64,000 nt of DNA from Allomeiothermus sp035760705 (lineage in GTDB: Bacteria > Deinococcota > Deinococci > Deinococcales > Thermaceae), in contig DASTSL010000035.1 of NCBI GenBank assembly GCA_035760705.1, forward strand, positions 11,950 to 75,949, read 5' to 3'. A program made the position numbers and the translations under genes. The notes beneath the pieces were generated by a model. It had not been told where the DNA came from and did not search any database. It saw only the letters and a list, made by a program, of their open reading frames with translations. Shown one piece after another: positions 31,423 to 40,241 of the stretch (the first letter of the stretch is position 1; each line of letters begins with the position of its first letter).

Positions 31423-31769
31423 CGGTAGCGCCGGTAGGCCATCACCAGCCCTACCGCCCTCGAGAGCGCCAGCATGGCCCAGACCGCGAACATCGGAACC
31501 TTGGGGAACCCGGCGAACTCCTCGAGAAACCCGTAGCCAAAAGTCAGTAGGGTGATGGGCACGACTGCGAAGGTAAGCGCTTCGACCTGAATCTTTTGAT
31601 CGAGTTCGTCCAGACGGGCGATGAGCCGGAAAAGGTTCTGTAAGGCCCACATCACGAAGACCACCGGGATCAGCGCCAGGGCCACCGTCTGCCAGGAGGT
31701 TTGCACCCCGATGATCCGCGCAAGTAGTAAAAAACTCGGCAGCAAAACCAGATAAGCCACCAATCCCAT
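31419..31769 (-). CDS. Small membrane protein of the Xre operon
   Basis: A 116-residue protein with four predicted membrane helices and a charged central loop (RLIARLDELDQKIQVEA). It is the first gene of the operon and its stop overlaps the start of the Xre regulator by 4 bp. I do not recognise its family by name. Membrane protein plus Xre regulator pairs are widespread, and membrane sequestration of the regulator is one proposed mode, but nothing in the sequence proves it. Confidence 0.75.
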   Translation of the reverse strand: MGLVAYLVLLPSFLLLARIIGVQTSWQTVALALIPVVFVMWALQNLFRLIARLDELDQKIQVEALTFAVVPITLLTFGYGFLEEFAGFPKVPMFAVWAMLALSRAVGLVMAYRRYR

Positions 31770-31853
31770 CAGCAGGGGGTGAAGGGGCTAACCATAGGCT
31801 ACCTCGAGCCGATCCCCCTGATTTCCAATGTTCAACCGCCTATTTTTCACAGA

Positions 31854-31871
31854 TGTCAAGCCTCCTTGACA
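31854..31871. promoter_or_regulatory. Operator 2 of the Xre operon
   Basis: TGTCAAG-N4-CTTGACA is an exact 18-bp palindrome, identical in both arms to operator 1, centred 45 bp from it on the operon side. Confidence 0.75.
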
Positions 31872-31898
31872 TCTATATGTAAAACAAACCCGTCTAAG

Positions 31899-31916
31899 TG
31901 TCAAGTTTGCTTGACA
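31899..31916. promoter_or_regulatory. Operator 1 of the Xre operon, overlapping a -35 box
   Basis: TGTCAAG-N4-CTTGACA is repeated here. On the minus strand it contains the -35 sequence TTGACA, and 17 bp further comes TACATA, or 21 bp further TATAGA, as -10 candidates. A repressor bound here would block transcription of the operon at 31769. Confidence 0.75.
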
Positions 31917-31923
31917 AACCGGT

Positions 31924-32760
31924 TTAGGTCAGCCAGTTGCGGTAGGTGATTTCGGCGATCCGACCGATCAGCAGGATGGCCGGGTGGTCGGGGTAGAAGC
32001 GGGGGTCGGTTTCGGTCTTGGTGAGGACGGTTATCACCGCCGCCTGGTCTCCCTTTGCCAGAATCCCCGCGTCATGGCGGCAACAGCGGATCTCGCCCGA
32101 CTTCGAGTAGAGCTTGAGCGGGGTAGTGCCTTCTTCAAGATCATCCAGGTCCGCCGGGATGTAGCGCAGAAAGCTGGTGAGCTGCTGCCTGGAGAGAATA
32201 TCGAGGGCGGTCTGGGTGGCCGGGGGCTCGAGCAACTCCCCCCGCCACAGCGACTTCAAGATGGCCGCCTGGTCGCGGGCACTGGTCCGGCTGAAATCCC
32301 CTTTTTCGCGTTTCGGGTCGGGCCGGTCCTCGGGCAACGAAAGCATCCCGGCGGTATGGGTCTCGAGCCAGCCGTGTCCGTGATAGTAACGGTTGAACGG
32401 CTCCTTGTGCCCGAATAAATCCAGCGTCACGTTGGTGGCGGTGTTGTCGCTCACCACGATCATCAGCGTCAAGATGTCGCGCAAGGGCAGCGCCAAGCCC
32501 GGCGAGAGGTCTTTGAGGATGCCCGAGCCGAGCGCTACGGTTTCGGGTCGGATGGGGATTTTTTGCTCGAGGTCGGCCCCCGTCGAAAGTGCGTAGCAGA
32601 GCATGGGTAGCTTGATGGTGCTGGCCGCGTAAAAGGGTCGGGCCTCCTGGTGGGCGAAGCGCTCCCCGCTGGCTAGGTTCTCTAGCACCACCCCCACCTC
32701 GCCGGGAAAACCGGCGATCAGCATTTGGATCTCCTCAACGAACTGTTCAGCGGGTGGCAT
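31924..32760 (-). CDS. Class A beta-lactamase-fold serine hydrolase
   Basis: The 278-residue protein has the three active-site motifs of the penicillin-binding/beta-lactamase fold: SxxK as STIK (Ser47), SDN (104-106) and KSG (220-222). There is no signal peptide, so it should act in the cytoplasm, which is unusual for a real beta-lactamase. No clear omega-loop Glu166 motif is evident. I infer a serine hydrolase, not a resistance enzyme. Its ATG overlaps the upstream HAD gene by 14 bp. Confidence 0.85.
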   Translation of the reverse strand: MPPAEQFVEEIQMLIAGFPGEVGVVLENLASGERFAHQEARPFYAASTIKLPMLCYALSTGADLEQKIPIRPETVALGSGILKDLSPGLALPLRDILTLMIVVSDNTATNVTLDLFGHKEPFNRYYHGHGWLETHTAGMLSLPEDRPDPKREKGDFSRTSARDQAAILKSLWRGELLEPPATQTALDILSRQQLTSFLRYIPADLDDLEEGTTPLKLYSKSGEIRCCRHDAGILAKGDQAAVITVLTKTETDPRFYPDHPAILLIGRIAEITYRNWLT

Positions 32761-33562
32761 AGTTACACTCCAGGATGTGCTCGATGGCCTCGGCGAAACC
32801 GTTCTCGCGGACGTGCCCCACGATATGATCGGCCGCCGCCTTGACCAATTCGACGGCGTTGCCCATGGCGATCCCCAGCCCGGCGTGGCGGAGGGCGGTC
32901 ACGTCGTTGTCGGAGTCGCCGATCATGGCGATCTCGCCTATATCCAGCCCGTAGTGGCGGGCCAGCCAGTCCAGCCCGGTGGCTTTGGAGACCCCCTTGC
33001 GGATGATCCCCACGATGGCCTCGCGGGGGGAGAGGTACTCGGCGATGTCGATGTCCGGGACGGCCTCGAGGTCCGGCTTGGCCACCTCCCAATCGGTGGG
33101 GTCGGCGGCCACCCACCAACTCCGCACCACGGTTTCGCTTAACCCCTCGAGCACTGCCGACTGGGCCGGGACCCCCACCATCGCCACGTGCTCCTCGATG
33201 CCCGGCGGGATCAGGTAGGCCTCGTAGTAACGCCCGCCGGTCTCGGTCAGCACGTCGAAGGTGATCCGGTGCTTGCGGGCCAGCTCGACGATCTGGGCGA
33301 AGTTGGGCAGGGGTTCGTAGTGCAGGGGCTGCCCCAGGGCATCACAGATCGAGGCCCCGTCGTTGAAGACGTGGGCCCCTTCCGGCTCCATCCGCTTGGC
33401 CCACTCCAACCCGTACCCGCCCTGGGGTCTCCCGGTGCAGACCGCGAAGCGGAGCCCTTCTCGTTTGCCGCGTTCGATCGCGGCCCAAGCGCTCTCCGGG
33501 ACCCCCAACCGGGGCCCCGCGTAGAAGGTTCCATCGAGGTCGAGCGCGACGAGCTTGATCAA
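32747..33562 (-). CDS. HAD superfamily phosphatase, Cof type
   Basis: The 271-residue protein has HAD motif I LDLDGTFY, motif II CTGRP, and the C2-cap type motif IV GDSDNDVTALRHAG. Such Cof/YbiV phosphatases dephosphorylate sugar phosphates or small metabolites. It is followed closely by the beta-lactamase-fold gene (14-bp overlap). A second HAD gene of the same type lies just upstream and appears to be a paralogue. Confidence 0.9.
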   Translation of the reverse strand: MIKLVALDLDGTFYAGPRLGVPESAWAAIERGKREGLRFAVCTGRPQGGYGLEWAKRMEPEGAHVFNDGASICDALGQPLHYEPLPNFAQIVELARKHRITFDVLTETGGRYYEAYLIPPGIEEHVAMVGVPAQSAVLEGLSETVVRSWWVAADPTDWEVAKPDLEAVPDIDIAEYLSPREAIVGIIRKGVSKATGLDWLARHYGLDIGEIAMIGDSDNDVTALRHAGLGIAMGNAVELVKAAADHIVGHVRENGFAEAIEHILECNYATR

Positions 33563-33586
33563 GCGGTTCTCCTTAGCATATTTCTT

Positions 33587-33618
33587 TCACGAGCCCAGAT
33601 TATCGTGAAATTTATCAC
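33587..33618 (-). repeat. Polar intergenic element, copy 3
   Basis: Read on the minus strand it is GTGA-N6-TCAC, the linker GATAATCTGGGCTC and GTGA, with no mismatch in the half-sites. It lies between the two minus-strand HAD genes. Confidence 0.75.
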
Positions 33619-33629
33619 TTATATACTCC

Positions 33630-34466
33630 TCATCGGATCGGAGGGGAAGAGGCATCCGCGCGGTTCTCGGTCATCACCCGCCGCAAGGCTTCGGCCAAAC
33701 CGCATTCTTCGACGCTGGGCACCACGTATCGCGCCGCCGCCTTGACCGAGGCCGGGGAGTTGCCCATGGCGATGCCTAACCCCGCTGCGCGGATCAGCTC
33801 GAGATCGTTCTCGCCGTCGCCGACCATCGCGGTCTGCTCGAGGGTCAGGCCGTACCGCTGAGCCATCCAGGCCGCTGCCGAAAGCTTGGAAACCCCCTGC
33901 GCCGTCACCGAGTTGAAGCCCATGCCGGGCATACCCGGGCTGGTGGCCTCGTGGAGTTCCACCCCGGCGACTTCCAGTACCTGCTGGCGCAAAACCTCCC
34001 AGCCCCCTCCGAGTTCCACCACGTACTGCACCCGGATGATCTGGCCGGGCAGGTGCTCCAGGTTGCGCACCTCGGCAGGGAAACCCAGCATCCGCTCGTG
34101 GGCCAGCAGGTCGGGATGATCGCTCTCGCGGTAGAAGCCCCCCTCGGCGGTATAGACCTCGAAGGGGAGCCGGTGCAGCCGGGAAAGCTCGAGCAGACTT
34201 TGATAGGCCTCGTCGGGGAGGAGACAGACCCGCTCGAGGCCCCCATCGCCCCCGACCACCACCGCCCCCGACTCGAAGATGTGCAGGCCCTGGGGGTCCA
34301 GCCGCCGGGCGTACTCGAGGGCAAACCCCCGCCCCGGTCGCCCTGTACATACTGCCAAATGGATCCCCGCCGCGCGGGCCAGCTCGGCAGCGGCCCAGGC
34401 GCAATCGGGGACTCCGTTCGGCCCGTACAGGGTTCCGTCCACATCAATCAAAACCAATCCCGTCAC
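33630..34466 (-). CDS. HAD superfamily phosphatase, second Cof-type paralogue
   Basis: The GTG at 34466 gives a 278-residue protein beginning TGLVLIDVDGTLYGPNG. It has CTGRPGRG and GDGENDLELIRAAG as motifs II/IV, the same domain plan as the HAD gene downstream. The start lies 7 nt after a TAGAAT hexamer (34474-34479 on the minus strand) with no Shine-Dalgarno, so a leaderless mRNA is likely. The substrate is unknown. Confidence 0.88.
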   Translation of the reverse strand: MTGLVLIDVDGTLYGPNGVPDCAWAAAELARAAGIHLAVCTGRPGRGFALEYARRLDPQGLHIFESGAVVVGGDGGLERVCLLPDEAYQSLLELSRLHRLPFEVYTAEGGFYRESDHPDLLAHERMLGFPAEVRNLEHLPGQIIRVQYVVELGGGWEVLRQQVLEVAGVELHEATSPGMPGMGFNSVTAQGVSKLSAAAWMAQRYGLTLEQTAMVGDGENDLELIRAAGLGIAMGNSPASVKAAARYVVPSVEECGLAEALRRVMTENRADASSPPIR

Positions 34467-34842
34467 GAGGGCAATTCTACCCCGAGATGCTCGAGCCTCG
34501 CGCGAGCCACAGCCAAGCGTGCGCCGGAGTGCTCGAGGGGAGCCCATCTACCCAAGTCAGCGTCTTGGGTCCGTACCCGAAGATGACGGTCGCGGCTGAC
34601 CCAGGGGTCGTTTGGGAACAGCGCGGCGCTAACGCTGTCCGTGGTGTGAACGAGGGTGGCAGCAAACACGCCTTTGCCGTTGACGAACATGAGCGTGCAG
34701 GGGAGATTGGTGGCGATCAGTAGCCGCCCTGAAACGGCTCCGAGCCTTCAGAATGGAAGCGAAAGCGCAAATACCAGCGCGAACTTTAGGAGTAGGCTCC
34801 CCCCTAAGCCATCGCGCTCGACCTCACCGCCCAGACTTGGGC
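34467..34842. other. Intergenic region with possible coding remnant
   Basis: This 376-bp region separates the second HAD gene from phzF. On the minus strand about 34755-34510 can be read as GRLLIATNLPCTLMFVNGKG and onward. This is protein-like, but the frame has no convincing start and then loses coding character. I cannot name a family. It may be a decayed gene or chance. Confidence 0.3.
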
Positions 34843-35748
34843 TCACAGCTCGAGCCCGCTGCTCTCGACGTGGACGGCTTTTCCTCCGATAAACACCCGG
34901 TAGGGTTCCCCCCCCGGGCTAAACTCCACCCGCACTTCGACCGTTCCCGGCATCCCCATCCGGTGGCCTTGGAGCACGGTCAGGTTGACCGCTCCCTCAC
35001 GCCGGGGAACCACCCCGGCTCGGGCCAGCAAGGCTCCCAGGGCAGCGTTGGCCGAACCGGTCACGGGGTCTTCGGGGATGCCCAACAGGGGGGCGAAGTC
35101 GCGGGCGTAGAAGGTGCGGGGCCCCAGGGGGGCATAGGCGTGGAGGGTGGAGACCTCGAGCCGGGCGCAGAGTTCCTTGAGCCGCTCCATCTCCGGCTCC
35201 ACCTCGTCCACCAATCCCGGCGCCACGAAGGGCAAAAAGAGCGACCACAGCCCGGTAAAGGCCACTCCGTAAGGCAACCCCCGGTGCAGGTAGCGGTCAC
35301 CCACCCCCAGCACCTCCATCACCTCCTGGATGTCCTTCCACTGCGGTGGGTCGCGGAAGCGCGGCGAGGGCCCGCGCAGGATCGCCTTGACCGGAACCCC
35401 GGCTTCGTACTCGAGTTCCACCGGCAGGGTCTCCATGGGGGTGCGCAAGAAGAGCCGGGTTTCTCCCTCCTTGACCATCCCCTGGTGCACCAGGGTCAGG
35501 GCCAGGGCGATGGCGGCGTGCCCAGCGAACTCCACCTCGCCGCTGGGGGTGAGAAACCGCACCGAGTAGCTCCCACCCAGCCAGTCGGTGACGAAGGCTA
35601 CCTGCGGGTAACCCAGCCGCTGGGCGATCTGGTGCATCTCGCCCGACGACATCCCCCGCGCGTCCAGCACCAGCGCCACCCGGTTACCCCCGCCGGGGGT
35701 ATCGGTGAAGGCATCCACCAACAGATAAGGGAGGCGGGCTTTAGCCAT
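34843..35748 (-). CDS. PhzF family isomerase-like protein
   Basis: The 301-residue protein has the PhzF fold signatures: LVDAFTDTPGGGNRVALV at the start, SGEVEFAGHA with the catalytic Glu, and DPVTGSANAALGALL near the C-terminus. Family members catalyse proton shifts or epimerisation, and the substrates of most, including this one, are unknown. It is a single gene upstream of the HAD cluster. The spacer to aspS carries an inverted repeat. Confidence 0.9.
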   Translation of the reverse strand: MAKARLPYLLVDAFTDTPGGGNRVALVLDARGMSSGEMHQIAQRLGYPQVAFVTDWLGGSYSVRFLTPSGEVEFAGHAAIALALTLVHQGMVKEGETRLFLRTPMETLPVELEYEAGVPVKAILRGPSPRFRDPPQWKDIQEVMEVLGVGDRYLHRGLPYGVAFTGLWSLFLPFVAPGLVDEVEPEMERLKELCARLEVSTLHAYAPLGPRTFYARDFAPLLGIPEDPVTGSANAALGALLARAGVVPRREGAVNLTVLQGHRMGMPGTVEVRVEFSPGGEPYRVFIGGKAVHVESSGLEL

Positions 35749-35808
35749 GGGAAACCTGCCGGGTGCAAGACGCGAGACGTCGAACGCCGAACGCTGCGGG
35801 CAAAACGC

Positions 35809-35838
35809 CAGCGGCTAGACGCCAGCCGCTAGCCGCTG
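35809..35838. repeat. Inverted repeat between phzF and aspS
   Basis: CAGCGGCTAG (35809-35818) and CTAGCCGCTG (35829-35838) form a 10-bp perfect stem downstream of aspS on its strand. It has no T-run and may be a transcript end or a small repeat. Confidence 0.4.
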
Positions 35839-35881
35839 GACCCATAGGATCTACGAGGCGAAGCGAGGACATATCTTAAGC

Positions 35882-37624
35882 CTACTCCGTGGGCTTGACC
35901 GCGATGCCCAATTCGTTGAGCTGGGCCGGACTAACCCGGCTGGGAGCCCCGGTGAGGGTTTCGCGGCCCTCCTTGTTCTTGGGGAAGGCGATCACCTCGC
36001 GGATGGAGTCCTCCCCGGCTAGGTTGGCGATGAAGCGGTCCAGGCCCCAGGCGATCCCGCCGTGGGGGGGCGCCCCATAGGAGAGGGCCTCGAGCAGGAA
36101 GCCGAACTTCTCCTGGGCCTCCTCGGGGCCGATCCCCAAGAGGGCGAACATCCGCTCTTGCAGGTCGCGGCGGTGGATGCGAATCGAGCCACCCCCGGCC
36201 TCGCTGCCGTTGAACACGAAGTCGTAGGCCAGGGCACGCACCTTGCCGGGGTCGCTTTCCAGGAGGGGCAAATCGTCCAGGTTGGGGCTGGTGAAGGGGT
36301 GGTGCATGTAGGTCCAGCGCCCGTTCTCCTCGTCCCACTCCAAGAGGGGAAAGTCCACCACCCACAAAAAGCGGTACCCCGGCTGGATCAGGCCCAGTCG
36401 CTTGCCCAGCTCGAGCCGCACCGCCCCCAGGCTCTCCACCGTCTTGCGCCAGGGCCCGGCCACGAAGAGCAGGGTCTGACCTTCTGCCACCCGGACCTGC
36501 TCGAGCAGGTCCGCCGGGATGAACTTCGCGATTCCCCCGCTCAGGACTCCGTGCTCGAGCTTAGCCCAGGCCAGCCCGGCGGCCCCCTTGGACTTGGCGA
36601 CCGCCTCCAGCTCTTCGATCTCGCGGCGCGAAAGCGAGGCCGGAGCCACCAGGCACTTCACCGTCTCGGCGCTCGCGAAAGCGCGGAACTCTCCGCCCGC
36701 AAACAGTGCGGTCACGTCGCTGAACTCGAGGCCGAAGCGCAGATCGGGCTTATCCGAGCCATAGGTGTTCATCACCTGCTGATAGGTAAGGCGGGGGAAG
36801 GGGAGGGGGAGTTCGACGCCCAGCGTCTCCTTCACCACGTAGGCGGCCAGCCGCTCGTTGAGTTCGATGATGTCCTCCTGGCTCACGAAGGACATCTCCA
36901 TATCGAGCTGGGTGAAGTCCGGCTGGCGGTCGGCCCGCAGGTCCTCGTCGCGGAAGCAGCGGGCGATCTGGAAGTAGCGGTCGTAGCCCGCCACCATCAG
37001 CATCTGTTTGAACAGCTGCGGTGACTGGGGCAGGGCGTAGAAGTGGCCCGGCTCGAGCCGCGAGGGCACCAAAAAGTCGCGGGCCCCCTCCGGCGTGCTG
37101 CGGGTCAGGTAAGGGGTCTCCACGCTGATGAAGCCCTCCCGGTCGAGGAAGCGGTAGATGGCCGCGATCACCTGGTGGCGCAGCCGCAGGTTCGCCTGCA
37201 GGCGCCTGCGCCGCAGATCTACCACCCGGTTCTTGAGCCGGACCTCCTCGCTCACCGTCTGGTCTTCCTCCCCGCGCCAGCCCGCGTCCACCTGGAAGGG
37301 GAGGGTGCGGGCTTCGGAGAGGACTTCCAAGACGGCGGCCACTACCTCGACCTTGCCGGACTCGAGCTTGGGGTTGACCTGTTCGGCGGGCCGCTCGCGG
37401 ACACTGCCCACCACCCGCACCACCCACTCGCTTCGCACCCGGTCGGCCTCGGCGAAGGCCGGGCTATCCGGATTCACCACCACCTGGACCAAGCCCTCAC
37501 GGTCACGCAAGTCGATAAAGATCAGCCCGCCGAGGTCGCGGCGGCGGTTGACCCAGCCCTCCAGGGTCACGGTTTGACCCACCAGTTGCTCGTTGACCTT
37601 GCCACAGTAGTGCGTACGGCGCAT
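35882..37624 (-). CDS. aspS: Aspartyl-tRNA synthetase, bacterial type
   Basis: With ATG at 37624 the protein is 580 residues, the standard bacterial AspRS length. It has an N-terminal OB-fold (TVTLEGWVNRRRDLGGLIFIDLRD), motif 2 (QIARCFRDEDLRADRQPDFTQLD), a GAD insertion domain and motif 3 (GGIAWGLDRF). The presence of asnS nearby fits a discriminating, tRNA-Asp-specific enzyme. Codons upstream of 37624 run into the polar element and are not coding. Confidence 0.97.
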   Translation of the reverse strand: MRRTHYCGKVNEQLVGQTVTLEGWVNRRRDLGGLIFIDLRDREGLVQVVVNPDSPAFAEADRVRSEWVVRVVGSVRERPAEQVNPKLESGKVEVVAAVLEVLSEARTLPFQVDAGWRGEEDQTVSEEVRLKNRVVDLRRRRLQANLRLRHQVIAAIYRFLDREGFISVETPYLTRSTPEGARDFLVPSRLEPGHFYALPQSPQLFKQMLMVAGYDRYFQIARCFRDEDLRADRQPDFTQLDMEMSFVSQEDIIELNERLAAYVVKETLGVELPLPFPRLTYQQVMNTYGSDKPDLRFGLEFSDVTALFAGGEFRAFASAETVKCLVAPASLSRREIEELEAVAKSKGAAGLAWAKLEHGVLSGGIAKFIPADLLEQVRVAEGQTLLFVAGPWRKTVESLGAVRLELGKRLGLIQPGYRFLWVVDFPLLEWDEENGRWTYMHHPFTSPNLDDLPLLESDPGKVRALAYDFVFNGSEAGGGSIRIHRRDLQERMFALLGIGPEEAQEKFGFLLEALSYGAPPHGGIAWGLDRFIANLAGEDSIREVIAFPKNKEGRETLTGAPSRVSPAQLNELGIAVKPTE

Positions 37625-37694
37625 GAGGTCTAGTCTAAGCCTCGCCTGGGAAAGCTCAAGGGTGGAAGGAGAGGTGGTGATATAGATATTTTCT

Positions 37695-37726
37695 TCACGA
37701 GTATGATTTATCGTGAATCTATTCAC
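37695..37726 (-). repeat. Polar intergenic element, copy 4
   Basis: Read on the minus strand it is GTGA-N6-TCAC, the linker GATAAATCATACTC and GTGA. It lies between the divergent aspS and smpB genes. It is the last copy in this orientation before the dif-like site. Confidence 0.75.
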
Positions 37727-37811
37727 TTATACGCTGCCTCAGCCCAGCGTGCCCTTGCCTTACAATGGGCGATGTCGGGCCGAAAACAGGCCTGCATTGG
37801 GATCAACCGAC

Positions 37812-38243
37812 ATGGCTTCGATGGAAAACCGCCGGGCGCGGCACGATTACGAGATCCTCGAGACCTACGAGGCTGGTTTGCGGTTGCAGGGCACCGAGGT
37901 CAAGTCCCTGCGGGCTGGGCAGGTGGACTTCACCGGCAGCTTCGCTCGGTTCGAGGGGGGGGAACTCTTCTTAGAGAACCTCTACATCGCCCCCTACGAG
38001 AAGGGCTCCTACACCAACCACGACCCACGGCGGCTGCGCAAGCTGCTCTTGCACCGGCACGAGCTCGACAAGCTGCGCTCGAGGGTCGAGCAGAAGGGGC
38101 TCACCCTGGTCCCCCTCAAGATCTATTTCAACGATCGGGGCTACGCCAAGCTCTTGCTGGGGCTGGGCCGGGGTAAGCGGGCTTATCAGAAGAAGGCCGA
38201 CGACAAAAAGCAAGCCGTGCAGCGGGCCCTAGAAGACTGGTAA
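37812..38243 (+). CDS. smpB: SsrA-binding protein SmpB
   Basis: The 143-residue protein has the SmpB motifs HDYEILETYEAGL, GTEVKSLRAG, YEKGSYTNHDPRR and the lysine-rich tail KRAYQKKADDKKQAV. It delivers tmRNA to stalled ribosomes. The ATG at 37812 gives the normal length. The tmRNA gene itself is not visible in this window. Confidence 0.97.
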   Translation: MASMENRRARHDYEILETYEAGLRLQGTEVKSLRAGQVDFTGSFARFEGGELFLENLYIAPYEKGSYTNHDPRRLRKLLLHRHELDKLRSRVEQKGLTLVPLKIYFNDRGYAKLLLGLGRGKRAYQKKADDKKQAVQRALEDW

Positions 38244-38262
38244 GGGCCTGAGGAAACCCGCT

Positions 38263-38293
38263 TTGACAACCTCACGCAAAACTGGCGTAGGAT
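38263..38293 (+). promoter_or_regulatory. Promoter of the amidase gene
   Basis: TTGACA (38263-38268) and TAGGAT (38288-38293) with a 19-bp spacer lie 8 nt before the ATG at 38302, implying a leaderless or nearly leaderless mRNA. Confidence 0.5.
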
Positions 38294-38301
38294 ACCGGGC
38301 G

Positions 38302-39642
38302 ATGCAGATGCGTATTCCCAGATGGGGCCTGACGGGAGTGCTGCTCAGCCTGGCCATCGGGCTGGCCCAGACCCCCGCGCCAAAACCCACCCCAGAGCCC
38401 GCGCCGCCGCTGCAAACCCGCCCGGCGGTGCTGGGCAGCCTCGAGAGCTACGTGGCTTACCCCGCGGCTGCAGGCGTGCCCTATGCCTCCGCCCCCCAGC
38501 TCGCCAAGGCCCTGGGGCTGGGCTATCTGGGGGGTGGGGGGCGCATCAGCTTGAGCGCCGGCAGCCGGGTGGCGAGCTTTATCGTCTACTCCAGCGAAGC
38601 CCAGGCGGTGGGCAGCGGGGGGGCCTGGCAACGCTCGGGAGGCATCTGGGTTCCGTTGCCCCGCCTGGCCCGCACCCTCGATTTGTTTTACGAGGTCCGG
38701 GGCCGCGAGGTGGCAGTGGGGCTCAAACCGGCCCGGCTTCTGGGCGCGGTGGTGACCCAGTCCGAGGGGGTCGAGCGGATTACCCTACGGCTCGACCGGG
38801 ACGTGTCGGCCCGGCTCCTGGGTGACGACCGGGTGGGTCTGGTGGGCGTGACCGGTGGGGAGGCGGAAGGGGTGACGATCAACTCGGTGGCCTACGGCCT
38901 CGAGGTCGGCCTCCCCGGCAGCGGCCCGGCGCGGCTTTACTTCCTGCCTCGCCAGGTGGTGGTGGAACGGGGCAGCCCCAAGGGCTCGCGGATTCCCCTG
39001 GTGGTGATCGACCCCGGTCACGGTGGCGCGGACCCGGGGATCATCCAGTCGGGGATTCGCGAGAAGGACCTGGCCCTCAACCTGGCCCAGGCCCTGCGCA
39101 CCTTGTTGGCCCCCAGCGGGATCCGGGTGAGCCTGACCCGGCAGGGCGACCAGACGCTCTCGCTACAAGACCGGGCCAATGCCGGGGCCTTCGCCCAAGT
39201 GCTGCTGAGCCTGCACGTGGCCCCCGGCGACCGAGTGAACCTCTACACCAACCCCAGCCAGGGGAAGCTGCTGTTCATCAGCAAGGGCCGCCAGCTCCTC
39301 CCTAACACCCCCGAGCCGCGCAAGGACTTGCTGGCCGGCTATGTCTCGCCGGAGGGCTCGAGCGCTGATTTCGTGAAACTGCTGAGCGAGGAGATCGCCG
39401 GGGTGGGGGTGGTGAGCGCCCAGGGCGAGGGGGACTATTTGGCACTCTCGCAAAATGGCGGGGCCGCGGTGCTGGCCGAGTTCGGCTTCGAAAGCGTCTC
39501 CACCCCCCAGGGCCGGCAACAACTGGCCCAGGCGATGGCGAGCGCGATCCTCAAATACCTGGGCCTCTCCCAGCCGACCCCCACCCAGCCCGGGACCAAC
39601 CCCCCGCCCAGCCTCCAACCCAAACCGGGAGGTAACCCGTGA
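38302..39642 (+). CDS. N-acetylmuramoyl-L-alanine amidase (Amidase_3) with AMIN-like domain
   Basis: The 446-residue protein has a signal peptide ending about GLAQ, a Pro-rich linker, a beta-rich AMIN-like region (about 60-225) and a C-terminal zinc amidase: VVIDPGHGGADPG (His ligand), the Glu in IREKDLALNLA, and SLHVAPGD (His). It cuts the bond between muramic acid and the stem peptide and splits daughter cell walls. ATG 38302 is chosen, and ATG 38308 is an alternative. The GerMN gene overlaps its end by 4 bp. Confidence 0.92.
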   Translation: MQMRIPRWGLTGVLLSLAIGLAQTPAPKPTPEPAPPLQTRPAVLGSLESYVAYPAAAGVPYASAPQLAKALGLGYLGGGGRISLSAGSRVASFIVYSSEAQAVGSGGAWQRSGGIWVPLPRLARTLDLFYEVRGREVAVGLKPARLLGAVVTQSEGVERITLRLDRDVSARLLGDDRVGLVGVTGGEAEGVTINSVAYGLEVGLPGSGPARLYFLPRQVVVERGSPKGSRIPLVVIDPGHGGADPGIIQSGIREKDLALNLAQALRTLLAPSGIRVSLTRQGDQTLSLQDRANAGAFAQVLLSLHVAPGDRVNLYTNPSQGKLLFISKGRQLLPNTPEPRKDLLAGYVSPEGSSADFVKLLSEEIAGVGVVSAQGEGDYLALSQNGGAAVLAEFGFESVSTPQGRQQLAQAMASAILKYLGLSQPTPTQPGTNPPPSLQPKPGGNP

Positions 39643-40178
39643 TCCGCCGCATGTTGAGCTTTTGGAACCTGCTGGGGGTCTTGGTGTTGGCGGTGGGCCT
39701 GTGGGCTTTCTGGGCTAGTGGCAACACTACCGTGAGCAACGCGGTGAACCTCCCCAGCGAGGACCAAAAAGCCAAACCCGGCCCCAAGGCCCTGCGCCTG
39801 TACTTCTCCGATCCCAGCGAGGAAAAATTCATCGTCGAAACCCGCACGGTAGAGATGGGGGCCGACGATGAACCGCACAACCGGGCCCTAGCCGAGCTGC
39901 TCAAGGGGCCGCAGGTCCAGGGGGCGAACCCGGTGGTCTCGCCGGGTTTGCCGGTTCCCACTGTCTTTCTGCGGAATAGCCTGGCCTACGTTGACCTCCC
40001 GGCGGCCTATGGCCGATTAGGGCTGGGCACTACCGGCGAGGTGATGCTGGTGTACGGCATGGCCTACACCCTACTCGACTTCCCCGACGTGCAGGGGGTG
40101 CGCTTTTTGCTCGACGGCAAGGAGGTGGACTCGCTGGGGCATCTGTCGCTCCTCGAGCCCATCCGCAGGCCGCAGTAA
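39639..40178 (+). CDS. GerMN domain membrane-anchored protein
   Basis: The 179-residue protein has one N-terminal membrane anchor (LLGVLVLAVGLWAFWA) and a GerMN-like domain with LRLYFSDPSEEKFIVE, HNRALAELLKGP and AYVDLPAAY. The GerM domain is often found next to cell-wall amidases. It starts at GTG 39639, overlapping the amidase stop by 4 bp, so the two are translationally coupled and probably act together on septal peptidoglycan. Confidence 0.85.
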   Translation: MIRRMLSFWNLLGVLVLAVGLWAFWASGNTTVSNAVNLPSEDQKAKPGPKALRLYFSDPSEEKFIVETRTVEMGADDEPHNRALAELLKGPQVQGANPVVSPGLPVPTVFLRNSLAYVDLPAAYGRLGLGTTGEVMLVYGMAYTLLDFPDVQGVRFLLDGKEVDSLGHLSLLEPIRRPQ

Positions 40179-40241
40179 ACAGGGTTTAGTCAGGAGGAGC
40201 GCGGCTGGGACGAGGTAGACCCGGCCCATATCGCCCGCCAA

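Noticed and set aside
31924..32760. Antibiotic-resistance beta-lactamase
   Set aside because: It has the fold motifs but no signal peptide and no clear deacylation Glu motif, so a resistance call is not supported.
34463..34690. 75-codon minus-strand frame between the HAD and phzF genes
   Set aside because: It has no start signal and loses coding character, and no family is recognised. It is mentioned only as a possible remnant in the intergenic entry.
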